Shown piece by piece: positions 1 through 6,689 of a stretch of DNA of 16,849 nucleotides. The DNA lies in the NCBI GenBank assembly GCA_964388495.1, contig CAYMAT010000030.1:1-16849 (forward strand), in the 5' to 3' direction. Below the pieces are notes generated by a model. The model worked only from the letters and a program-made list of their open reading frames with translations, did no database searches and was not told the DNA's origin. Made by a program: the position numbers and the translations under genes. Origin of the DNA: CAYMAT01 sp964388495 (GTDB lineage: Bacteria > Patescibacteriota > Gracilibacteria > Peribacterales > Peribacteraceae). Within the stretch, counting starts at the first letter, position 1. Every line of letters begins with the position of its first letter.

Positions 1-373
1 GGTTTCCTGTGTAATACACGTGAGGGAATTTCGCCAACCATTGCATCATTCCTATTGCCGCAAAGCGCATGCGGCAGAGTTCGATCCATTCCGTGGGAAT
101 GTCGTTCCGTTTTGACCACTCCATTGCCGGATAAACATGCGATTTATTATTGGGACTTGAGGTCGCTTCAAAGTGTCTCAGGTAATTTTGGATTGCCTCT
201 ACCCGGTAGTCGCTCTGCGTGACTAATTTTTTGATCTGTAATTCTATGTCAACAAGCAGTGCGAAAACGCTCCTTTTTACCTTAAAAGGATCTTGGGGGT
301 TTGGGCGCAGAGGCTCTTTGCACTTTTCCAGAAGATCGACGTATTTTGCCTGGAGTTCCTGGGTGGGTTTCAT
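1..373 (-). CDS. Hypothetical protein, C-terminus cut off by window edge
   Basis: On the reverse strand an ATG at 373-371 opens a frame that stays open for 124 codons to the window edge, so the 3' end is missing. The product starts MKPTQELQAKYVDLLEKCKE and later reads PAMEWSKRNDIPTEWIELCR; it is rich in charged and aromatic residues and has no signal peptide or membrane segment. I do not recognise a family. No Shine-Dalgarno sequence precedes the ATG, only pyrimidine-rich DNA. A TATACA box lies 13 nt upstream. The gene is divergent from guaA with just 34 nt between the two start codons. The coding call rests on the long uninterrupted frame, protein-like composition and divergent placement. 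Confidence 0.7.
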   Translation of the reverse strand, partial: MKPTQELQAKYVDLLEKCKEPLRPNPQDPFKVKRSVFALLVDIELQIKKLVTQSDYRVEAIQNYLRHFEATSSPNNKSHVYPAMEWSKRNDIPTEWIELCRMRFAAIGMMQWLAKFPHVYYTGN

Positions 374-407
374 GGCGGAGGGGAAGTGTATACCGTAGAA
401 TCCTTCC
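374..407. promoter_or_regulatory. Back-to-back promoter region between guaA and the leftward gene
   Basis: Only 34 nt separate the two divergent start codons. On the plus strand TAGAAT (396-401) is one base off the -10 consensus and lies 6 nt before the guaA ATG. On the minus strand TATACA (plus 392-387) lies 13 nt before the other ATG. Neither has a convincing -35 element or any ribosome-binding site between box and start. If the boxes are used, both mRNAs would have almost no 5' leader. This is inferred from sequence only. Confidence 0.45.
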
Positions 408-2243
408 ATGGGAGTGCATCCAGGCAGCATCGTCATTCTCGATTTTGGAGGCCAGTACGCGCATCTTATCGCCAACCGCGTGCGCAGGCTGGGGGCGTAT
501 TCGGAGATTCGTGTGCCGGAAGTGGATCCTGCAGAATTAAAAGGAGCGGCGGGCATTATCCTCTCTGGTGGTCCGCAGAGCGTGTACGAGGACGGCAGTC
601 CTCAGGCGGATCCCGCAATCCTCAAGCTGGGCATTCCTGTCCTGGGTCTCTGTTACGGGCACCAATGGTTGGCACATGCACTTGGGGGAATGGTGCGTTC
701 GGGAAAGGTGAAAGAATATGGGGAGACGGGCGTGACGAAGGCGGGAGGGCAAGAGGGCAAAAAGGCAGGAGGTCCGGATGTGCTTAAAGGTTTGCCCGAT
801 TCATTCATCACGTGGATGTCCCACGGCGACGAAGTGGCGGAGGTCCCGGCGGGATTTACGGTCACCGCGCGATCGGTGAATAACATCGTGGCCGCAATGG
901 CGGATGAGAAACGAAAGTTCTTTGGCATTCAATTCCATATTGAAGTCACGCACACGCCGCAGGGGATGGAGATCCTCAAGAACTTCGTCAGTCTCTGCAG
1001 TCCTGCCCCCTGGAGCATCAAGAGTTTTTCGGATCATGTGGGTACGCAGCTCAAAAAGGAGGTGGGGGACAAGAACGTCTTCATGCTGGTCTCCGGTGGT
1101 GTGGATTCCACGGTGGCCTTTACGCTCATGAATCAGATTCTGGGGGCCAAGCGCGTGCAGGGGTTATTGGTCGATACGGGTCTGATGCGTAAGGGGGAGG
1201 TGGACATGATCCGCGCGGCATTCAAAAAGCTGGGTGTCACCAATCTGCACATTGAGGACGCATCCGAGGAGTTTTTCCGGAACCTGAAGGGCGTCACGGA
1301 ACCTGAGGAGAAGCGCAAGATCATTGGCAGCACCTTCCTGGACGTGCAGCGCAGAGTGAGCGAGCGCATGAAGCTTGCCGCCGACGGCAGCTGGATGCTG
1401 GGGCAGGGGACGATTTACCCGGATACCATCGAAACCAAGGGCACCAAGCATGCAGACCACATCAAGACGCACCATAACCGCGTGGCGGCCATCCAGAAAA
1501 TGATCGAGGAAGGGCTGGTGATCGAACCGCTGAAGGAGCTCTACAAGGACGAGGTCCGCATACTGGGCGAAGAACTGGGACTCCCCAAGGAACTGGTCTG
1601 GCGTCATCCCTTCCCCGGCCCCGGCCTGGGTGTGCGCATCCTGTGCGCCACATCCGCTTCCCACGTCTCCTTTCCGGATGCGGAGACGGAGAGGAAGACC
1701 GAGGCGCTCATTCCCGTCCCCCACGCCGCGCTCCCTGTGCAATCCGTGGGCGTGCAGGGCGACGGCCGCACCTATCGCCACGCCGTGGCGGTCTTCTCGC
1801 ACCATCCCTGCGTCGTGACGCCCGAGCACAGGGCATTAGCCACCACCGTTCCCAATACCAGTCCCGCGTTCAACCGCGTGCTCCTCTGCACCTCGCATGC
1901 GGAACCTGTCGACATCGCGTTCTCCGCCGGCTTCTGCACGCGCGAGCGCGCGGACCTGCTGCGTGAGGCGGATGCCATCGCGCAGGAGGAAGTGCGCGCG
2001 GCGGGTCTGGAAAACGATATCTGGCAGTTCCCCGTGGTATTACTGCCGTGCGGAGCCGCTGCAGGAAACCAATCCATCGTTCTGCGTCCCGTCTCCTCCA
2101 CGGACGCCATGACGGCGCATGCATTCATCCTCGGCAAAGACGTCCTGCAGCAGATCACGCGCCGCATTCTGGATCTCCCGGGCATCGACATGGTCTTTGT
2201 GGACCTCACCAGCAAGCCGCCGGGTACGATTGAATGGGAATAA
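408..2243 (+). CDS. guaA: GMP synthase (glutamine-hydrolysing), long human-like form
   Basis: Converts XMP, ATP and glutamine to GMP in the cytosol, the last step of guanine nucleotide synthesis. The N-terminal class I glutaminase has Cys82 in GLCYGHQ and His177/Glu179 in QFHIEV, so the triad is intact. The ATP-pyrophosphatase P-loop SGGVDST is at 229-235 and HPFPGPGLGVR at 400-410. Common bacterial GuaA is about 510-525 aa; this one is 611. The extra length lies after residue 411: the VGVQGDGRTY strand (447-456) comes before the LLREADAIAQEE helix (517-528), and about 110 residues separate GPGLGVR from that helix. I recall the same order, including VGVQGD and the KPPGT-EWE end, from human GMPS with its doubled dimerisation domain. 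A Gly/Lys-rich insert at 111-123 sits in a loop of the glutaminase. ATG 408 is used because the conserved IVILDFGGQY starts 7 codons later; GTG 414 is an alternative. There is no Shine-Dalgarno sequence. Confidence 0.96.
   Translation: MGVHPGSIVILDFGGQYAHLIANRVRRLGAYSEIRVPEVDPAELKGAAGIILSGGPQSVYEDGSPQADPAILKLGIPVLGLCYGHQWLAHALGGMVRSGKVKEYGETGVTKAGGQEGKKAGGPDVLKGLPDSFITWMSHGDEVAEVPAGFTVTARSVNNIVAAMADEKRKFFGIQFHIEVTHTPQGMEILKNFVSLCSPAPWSIKSFSDHVGTQLKKEVGDKNVFMLVSGGVDSTVAFTLMNQILGAKRVQGLLVDTGLMRKGEVDMIRAAFKKLGVTNLHIEDASEEFFRNLKGVTEPEEKRKIIGSTFLDVQRRVSERMKLAADGSWMLGQGTIYPDTIETKGTKHADHIKTHHNRVAAIQKMIEEGLVIEPLKELYKDEVRILGEELGLPKELVWRHPFPGPGLGVRILCATSASHVSFPDAETERKTEALIPVPHAALPVQSVGVQGDGRTYRHAVAVFSHHPCVVTPEHRALATTVPNTSPAFNRVLLCTSHAEPVDIAFSAGFCTRERADLLREADAIAQEEVRAAGLENDIWQFPVVLLPCGAAAGNQSIVLRPVSSTDAMTAHAFILGKDVLQQITRRILDLPGIDMVFVDLTSKPPGTIEWE
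740..775 (+). repeat. Purine-rich low-complexity insert inside guaA
   Basis: About 36 nt built from GGGAGGGCAAGAGGGC-like units encode AGGQEGKKAGG between the conserved GETGVT and the DVLKGLP segments of the glutaminase domain. As I recall the family, only a few variable residues occur here. The insert keeps the frame and looks like a short dispersed or slipped repeat accepted in a surface loop. Confidence 0.5.
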
Positions 2244-2300
2244 ATGCCCGCGGTCCTGAGCGAAGTCGAAGGGCCGCCAGGAACCATTAAGTGGGAATAG
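2244..2300 (+). pseudogene. Second, diverged copy of the GuaA C-terminal codons after the stop
   Basis: Directly after the guaA TAA, and in the same frame, ATG opens an 18-codon stretch ending PPGTIKWE-stop; GuaA itself ends PPGTIEWE-stop. At DNA level 2216-2243 and 2273-2300 match at 22 of 28 positions, 57 nt (19 codons) apart, with the palindromic repeat between them. It reads as a duplicated gene end made when the repeat inserted, the outer copy now decaying (Glu to Lys). It may be untranslated; readthrough of TAA would append it to GuaA. Confidence 0.6.
2252..2275. repeat. Palindromic dispersed repeat, copy 1 (core GAGCGAAGTCGA)
   Basis: The core GAGCGAAGTCGA (2258-2269) is flanked by arms GGTCCT and AGGGCC that pair with one G-U. 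The same 12-nt core recurs at 6897-6908 with different but still complementary arms (TAGT/ACTA). From memory, the reverse complement (TTCGACTTCGCTCAGG) is a very common dispersed element in environmental genomes, giving spurious FDFAQDR or STSLRT peptides. It lies between the convergent ends of guaA and the next gene and could also act as a weak bidirectional transcription stop. Confidence 0.75.
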
Positions 2301-2313
2301 TCCGTGGGAAGAA

Positions 2314-3195
2314 TTATTTTTCGTCCTTCTTGTACAGCGCCTTGAGGTTGGTATGCGTCCGCGAATCGCGGCCGTCGATGTTCTGGATGGCGATAGGCAG
2401 CGATTGCGACAGGTCACCGAGTTGCTCCGACTCCGAACCCATGGCTCTTTGCAGCTGTGCGTTACCCAGAACATTTGTTCTCCAGGATTTGAGCGTGCCT
2501 GAAAGGACGTTCCGGAGATCCGCCGTCTCCTGCAGCGCCGGATCATTCAGCTTGTAGGGCTCATAGGTGTTGTGGCCCAGTTTGAGGGGGAGCAGTTTAT
2601 GCTGGAGATAGTCCTTGATATCCGGTTCCTGCGCCCTGGTCATGGCCAATGCCGCATACCGCAGTTGGCGCACCGTGGCCGTTGGCATGTTCAGGTTTTT
2701 GGTCAGGGATTCCTGGGCTGCGTTTTCCGCGGGGCCAAAGGCGTGGCGCGGGTGCTGGGGGTCCGGCTCGCCGTAGAGGGTATTTGTAAGCGCGTCGCTC
2801 CCTGTCCTGTCATTTTCGCTCCTCAGTCCTTTGAGTGCGTCACGGAGCGCTACAGCCGTCTTTGCCATCTCTGCGGCGGTCGGTATGTCCTTCTTGCTTA
2901 TGAAAATGGATACAAATCGCGCGGTCATGCTGCTAGGGCTCGGCGGATTGAGCAGTTCATCTATGCGCTGCACGGATTTGAGGTAGAGATAGGTGGCGTG
3001 GAGGGGGTTGGCTTCCGCAATCTGCCGTGCCGCGGCCGGGTTTTTCGCAATGCGCTGCAGTGCTGAAAGCGATTCCACATCGTCTTTTGCCAGCTGCACG
3101 GAAAGTACATCCTGCCGGGGCCTCAGCGTTTCGGTCGCCTCCCTTGTCTCTCCGGGGCGGGATGAAAAATTTTCGATATTTTTTTGTGTTTGCAT
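2314..3195 (-). CDS. Hypothetical helical protein, 293 aa
   Basis: A full-length reverse-strand gene of unknown function. The product is hydrophilic and probably mostly alpha-helical, with alternating charged/Ala/Leu segments such as AEMAKTAVALRDALKGLRSE. It has no cysteines, no signal peptide, no membrane segment and no motif I recognise. The first 35 residues look disordered (many Glu, Arg, Thr, Pro). The start is placed at the first ATG because an extended -10 box (TGC then TATACT) ends only 7 nt upstream. It is convergent with guaA and divergent from the ECF sigma gene, so a link with the sigma/anti-sigma pair is possible but unproven. A plus-strand open frame overlapping it has no protein-like features and is treated as a shadow. 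Confidence 0.72.
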   Translation of the reverse strand: MQTQKNIENFSSRPGETREATETLRPRQDVLSVQLAKDDVESLSALQRIAKNPAAARQIAEANPLHATYLYLKSVQRIDELLNPPSPSSMTARFVSIFISKKDIPTAAEMAKTAVALRDALKGLRSENDRTGSDALTNTLYGEPDPQHPRHAFGPAENAAQESLTKNLNMPTATVRQLRYAALAMTRAQEPDIKDYLQHKLLPLKLGHNTYEPYKLNDPALQETADLRNVLSGTLKSWRTNVLGNAQLQRAMGSESEQLGDLSQSLPIAIQNIDGRDSRTHTNLKALYKKDEK

Positions 3196-3262
3196 AAAGA
3201 ACAGTATAGCACATGTGGCTTGCTAGTGCATTAGCCGGGCTGCAGCTACAATTCCTGCTCCC
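3196..3262. promoter_or_regulatory. Divergent promoter region of the 293-aa gene and the ECF sigma gene
   Basis: Minus strand: TATACT (plus 3208-3203) preceded by TGC makes an extended -10 whose end is 7 nt from the ATG at 3195. Plus strand: TACAAT (3247-3252) ends 10 nt before the ATG at 3263. Good -35 hexamers are not visible for either. Both would give leaderless or nearly leaderless transcripts. Confidence 0.5.
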
Positions 3263-3841
3263 ATGCACAAGAAGCAGTCATCTATACCGGAGGAGGAGCT
3301 ACAGACCCTCATTGCCCGCGCCCAGCAGGGGGATACTTTCGCATTTGAGAAAATATACAACGAGTTTTTCCCCGCCATTTACCGCTACACGGCTTTCCGC
3401 GCGCCGGAAGACGTGGCCGAAGATCTGGTGGCGGATGTCTTTGTGAAGGCGTGGGAGAAACTGCACCAGTACAAGCGGCACAGGGGAGTGCCTTTTGCGG
3501 CATGGCTCTTCCGCATCGCGCGTTATACGGTGATCGATTCCTACCGTCAGCACGAGGCGTTTTCCGAAGTCTCTGAGGAGCTGATGGATCCGGACATGCT
3601 GAACCGTGCCGATGCCTCCGTGCGCACCAAGGAGGTTCTGCACATTGTCCGCAAGGCGCTGTCAGAACTCCCCAAGCGGTACCGCGAAGTGCTCATGCTT
3701 TCCTATATCGCGGACTTGTCCCATGAGGAAGTCGCACGCGTTTTGCGCCTCACCGAGGGGGCCGTGCGTGTGCTCAAGTTCCGGGCGCTCAAAAAACTGT
3801 CATCCCTGCTGCCTCCCGAAGTCCATGATTCTTCCTTCTAA
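3263..3841 (+). CDS. ECF-type RNA polymerase sigma-70 factor
   Basis: A 192-aa alternative sigma factor that should direct RNA polymerase to a specific promoter set. Region 2 spans about residues 12-85: LIARAQQGDTFAFEKIYNEF, then DVAEDLVADVFVKAWEKL and AWLFRIARYTVIDSYR, the classic core-binding and -10-reading helices. A variable linker follows. Region 4 is about 123-182: LSELPKRYREVLMLSYIADL, then the helix-turn-helix SHEEVARVLRLTEGAVRVLKFRALKKL. Length and the lack of regions 1 and 3 fit the ECF group. The next gene, 46 nt downstream on the same strand, encodes a FecR-like membrane protein, the usual partner arrangement. The start is ATG 3263, 16 codons before the conserved region. Confidence 0.93.
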   Translation: MHKKQSSIPEEELQTLIARAQQGDTFAFEKIYNEFFPAIYRYTAFRAPEDVAEDLVADVFVKAWEKLHQYKRHRGVPFAAWLFRIARYTVIDSYRQHEAFSEVSEELMDPDMLNRADASVRTKEVLHIVRKALSELPKRYREVLMLSYIADLSHEEVARVLRLTEGAVRVLKFRALKKLSSLLPPEVHDSSF

Positions 3842-3852
3842 AGTGTAACGAA

Positions 3853-3891
3853 ATGCCCTTTTTCCCGTTTTCCCGCATGCACGACCGATGA
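3853..3891 (+). CDS. Possible 12-codon leader ORF overlapping the FecR-like gene start
   Basis: Between the sigma gene and the FecR-like gene, ATG 3853 opens MPFFPFSRMHDR and stops with a TGA that overlaps the next start in an ATGA arrangement (3888-3891). This could couple translation of the membrane protein to a leader peptide. There is no Shine-Dalgarno sequence and an ORF this short can arise by chance, so support is weak. Confidence 0.15.
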   Translation: MPFFPFSRMHDR

Positions 3892-5943
3892 TCCCGCGCC
3901 GCCGCTTAGATTCGGCCACAGATGCAGAAATCCTGCTCCAAAAGAGCAGGGGCGCGTTGGGATCGGAATCTTCCGTTTCTAAACGGGTCTTTTCCCAAAT
4001 TCAGCAGCGTATAAGTGTTCCTAAGCCTCTTTTTGATGCTCGGGAAGCCTTGAAACCCTCGCAGCAGGCTCATACTGCCGTGTGGCAGCGGATCATGGAA
4101 TCCCTGGTTCCCGTCTCTCCGTCGGCATGGCAAGGCATCCAATCCGCCTTCGCCCCTTTTTCTACGCTGCGCGATGTGGTGTGGGATCGCATCACCCCCC
4201 GTCTCCAGCCCGCTCCGTCCGGCATCTCCCGGCCTATAAAATGGGTAGCCGCCATGGCCATCGTCCTGCTGGGAGTCCGTGCCAGTCCGTTGCTTTTCCT
4301 GGCACCCTATACCATCGCCAATTCTCCCGTGACCCTTATTCCCACGCGCGGGGACGTGGAGGTGCTTGTGGGTTCTTTGTGGCAACCCATCAAGCAGGAA
4401 ATGGCCGTCACACAGCAGACATCGCTGCAGACACAGGACAGCGAGGCCACCATCATCCTGCACGATGACGCGGTTATCCGCTTGGCTCCGCACACAAGTA
4501 TCGCGTTATACGATCTTTCTGACCGCCCCGAGCATTCCACAGAAGAGGCATCTGTGGCGCTTCTTAAGGGCAAAATCTGGGTACTGGGCCTGATCCCCAG
4601 TTACGTGACAGGCATTACCGTCCTCACGGCAGACGGCCGCGTGGTCTTGCACGAGGGCAGTGCGTCCATCCAGTCTGAGAACGGAGTCACAGTCTCCGTG
4701 TGGGACAGGCACGCCACGGTAGCCCGTCGTGTGCAGCAAAAGTCCCTCTACTCTGGTCAGAGCATTTCGCTTTCCCGCGCGGGGGACATGGTTGTGGAGC
4801 ATGCGGACGTGGATGAATACCAGAGCGATTGGGTGGCGGGAAATCTGGCCAAGGACGCAGCTCACCGTCAGGAGATCGCGCAGCTCCAGCAGGAGCGCCG
4901 CGCGGCAAGCGCGGGAATCCTCCCCGGTACCACGCTGTACCCGGTCAAGCGACTTGCGGAGACCGTGGACGTGCTATTGACGTTTGATGAAGAGACGAAG
5001 ATCCAGAAGCGCATCCAGCAGGCCAACACCCGCCTCAATGAGGCNNNNNNNNNNGGGCGATGGTCACCGCGCCCTGTCGTCCGGCATCGGTGCCCTTGAT
5101 GGTCTTGCGGCCGCGCTCATAGCGCAGGGCCAGCAGCCCACAGAGCCGCTCAGGGAATACAAGCAAACGATCATCGCCGTGGCCACCGGTTCCGGCAGCA
5201 ATCCCGTGGTGCAGAACCTGCTGGAAAAAGAGGTGCTGGAAAGCAATGTCACCAGCCTTGCCGCTGCGCTGCCCGGCGATCCCGCCTATACACTCAAGGA
5301 GGCGGTGCACGATACCATTGCCTCGCTCCCTGCCACGGTTTCCAAGCCAGACGTCACTGACGAAAGCGTGTTTGACCAGCTGGCCTTGCTCAAACGCCAG
5401 GTTGCCCAGGGTGAAACCGAGGCGGCTCGTGACCAGCTCAAGCAGCTTACGGAACGCGTGAGCACCGGTACGGGCGCCATTGCCGGAGAGTCCGATGAGT
5501 TCAAGGCCGATCTGCAGCTCCTGACGGAACGCGTGGGGACGGGGCAGTTGGCCGCGACGGAATCCGGCTCCCTGCCCGCCATGTTCCAGCGTCCGGAACG
5601 TGAAGCGGTTCTGCCGCGCCATCCCTCACGCTCCTGGATGGCCTTGCCCATGACCACGCAGCAGGTGACGGCCAAGGCGCAGGAGATCCGCGGACGCATC
5701 TTCGTCTTTGGAACCAAAAAAGCCCAACTGAGTGAACTGCGTGACCAGCTCCGCGTGCTGGAACAGAATCCTGACAAGGGTCGCATACTGCGCGAACTGG
5801 CCAAGGTGCTTCCGCGCAATGGCCTGCAGCAGCAGGTGCTGATTGCCATCCGGAATCTCAATAAAGCGGTGGTAGACCAGATGACCGCGAGCGGGGGCAT
5901 GCTTGAAGATACATCTGAGGTTCAGGATCCAGAAGTCCAATAG
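3888..5943 (+). CDS. FecR/DUF5667-like membrane protein, probable anti-sigma regulator (split by assembly gap)
   Basis: Probable partner of the ECF sigma factor. The N-terminal ~117 residues, presumably cytosolic, hold four spaced copies of a short motif with a hydrophobic pair and an Ile three residues on (VFSQI 34-38, VWQRI 65-69, AWQGI 80-84, VWDRI 98-102). One membrane segment follows at about 119-141. Residues ~150-300 look like a FecR domain (TRGDVEVLVGSLWQPI, then IRLAPHTSIALYDL). ILPGTTLYPVKRLAETVDVL just before the gap resembles the start of a DUF5667 domain. The part after the gap is a long helical region ending EVQDPEVQ. The 10 N at 5045-5054 breaks the frame; the two halves join in one frame if the true gap length is a multiple of three, including zero. 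That the two halves are one gene is inference from matching strand, composition and position. Confidence 0.75.
5045..5054. other. Assembly gap (10 N)
   Basis: Ten N inside the FecR-like gene. The upstream frame is +3 and the downstream frame +1 by coordinate, so 10 cannot be the true length if the gene is intact. It is probably a scaffolding placeholder. Confidence 0.97.
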
Positions 5944-6020
5944 GGAGAAGGAAAATATCAAAGGCACAAACATCGTTTCTCTTGTCTTCCGCTGGTCTTC
6001 CTTGGCATTTGGATCCTGAA
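5921..6020. repeat. 11-bp inverted repeat spanning the end of the FecR-like gene
   Basis: TTCAGGATCCA at 5921-5931, inside the last codons of the FecR-like gene, is the exact reverse complement of TGGATCCTGAA at 6010-6020, upstream of efp. The 78-nt spacer makes a simple terminator unlikely. The words resemble the GGATTCAGGATCC-type dispersed repeats seen in many genomes. No terminator with a T-run is visible between these two genes. Confidence 0.4.
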
Positions 6021-6043
6021 TCCTTCATTGGATGACTTGCATC

Positions 6044-6049
6044 TATAAT
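6044..6049 (+). promoter_or_regulatory. Likely -10 box of efp (TATAAT)
   Basis: A perfect TATAAT lies 25 nt before the chosen efp ATG, giving a leader of roughly 18-20 nt. No good -35 is visible at 16-18 bp. The box overlaps an earlier in-frame ATG (6048), which argues against that ATG as the start. Confidence 0.5.
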
Positions 6050-6074
6050 GCACACTCTCTACCCTCTGTCCACT

Positions 6075-6638
6075 ATGGCAATGTATTCCATTACTGATCT
6101 TAAGCCGGGCACGGCCATTTCTTTGGACGGCCAGCCGTACCTGGTCATGGCTTCCCAATTTGGACGCAAGAGCCAGTCCAAGGCCAATATGCAGTGCAAG
6201 CTCAAGAACTTGCAGACGGGCATGATCATGGCCAAAAACTTCCAGGGGGCGGAGAAAATCGAGCCTGCGGACGTGGGCTACAAGCATGTGCAGTTTCTGT
6301 ACAGCGATGACACGTCCTGCACGTTCATGGATCTCAACACCTACGACCAGTTTGCCCTGCAGAAGGATGACTTGGGCGATATGGTGGGTTACCTGACGGA
6401 CGGCCTGGAGTGCGATGCCCTCATGTACGGTGAAAAGCCCATCGGTATCAAGCTGCCTTCCACCGTCACGCTCACCATCAAAGAGACTATCCCGGGGGTA
6501 AAAGGCGACACGGCCACGGGCGGCAACAAGCCGGCCACCATGGAGACGGGCCTCACCATCAACGTGCCGCTTTTCATTAACGAAGGCGACAAGGTCATCG
6601 TGAACACTGAGACGGGCGAGTATAAGGAGAGGGCTTAA
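6075..6638 (+). CDS. efp: Translation elongation factor P
   Basis: EF-P binds the ribosome near the P-site tRNA and relieves stalling at proline runs. The 187-aa product aligns end to end with E. coli EF-P as I recall it: the KOW-like domain (ITDLKPGTAISLDGQPYLV), central OB fold (EPADVGYKHVQFLYSDD) and C-terminal OB fold with PGVKGDTATGGNKPATMETG and VPLFINEGDKVIVNTETGEY. The loop that normally carries the modified Lys34 (PGKGQA in E. coli) reads RKSQSKA with no length change, so Gln34 replaces the target residue. Start ATG 6075 gives MAMYSITDL, like the usual N-terminus; ATG 6081 is possible, and the upstream ATG 6048 lies in the -10 box. A strong hairpin follows 23 nt after the stop. Confidence 0.96.
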   Translation: MAMYSITDLKPGTAISLDGQPYLVMASQFGRKSQSKANMQCKLKNLQTGMIMAKNFQGAEKIEPADVGYKHVQFLYSDDTSCTFMDLNTYDQFALQKDDLGDMVGYLTDGLECDALMYGEKPIGIKLPSTVTLTIKETIPGVKGDTATGGNKPATMETGLTINVPLFINEGDKVIVNTETGEYKERA

Positions 6639-6661
6639 ATAAGCCAAAAAGACGGTCCTGT

Positions 6662-6689
6662 AAGAGGACGGCCGCACGGCCGTCTTCTT
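6662..6689 (+). terminator. Rho-independent terminator of efp
   Basis: The arms AAGAGGACGGCC and GGCCGTCTTCTT pair over 12 bp (one G-U) around the loop GCAC. The 3' arm ends in TTCTT, giving only a modest U-tract, so it may also work in the other direction. Confidence 0.75.

Noticed and set aside
1164..1829. 221-codon minus-strand open frame inside guaA
   Set aside because: Antisense to conserved GuaA motifs; His/Arg/Asp-rich composition typical of shadows.
2572..3066. 164-codon plus-strand open frame opposite the 293-aa gene
   Set aside because: Both frames are open, but the minus frame has the extended -10 box at its start and a more protein-like composition.
6048..6074. Longer EF-P start (MHTLYPLSTM...)
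   Set aside because: That ATG overlaps the TATAAT box and adds residues absent from the family; MAMYSITDL at 6075 fits.
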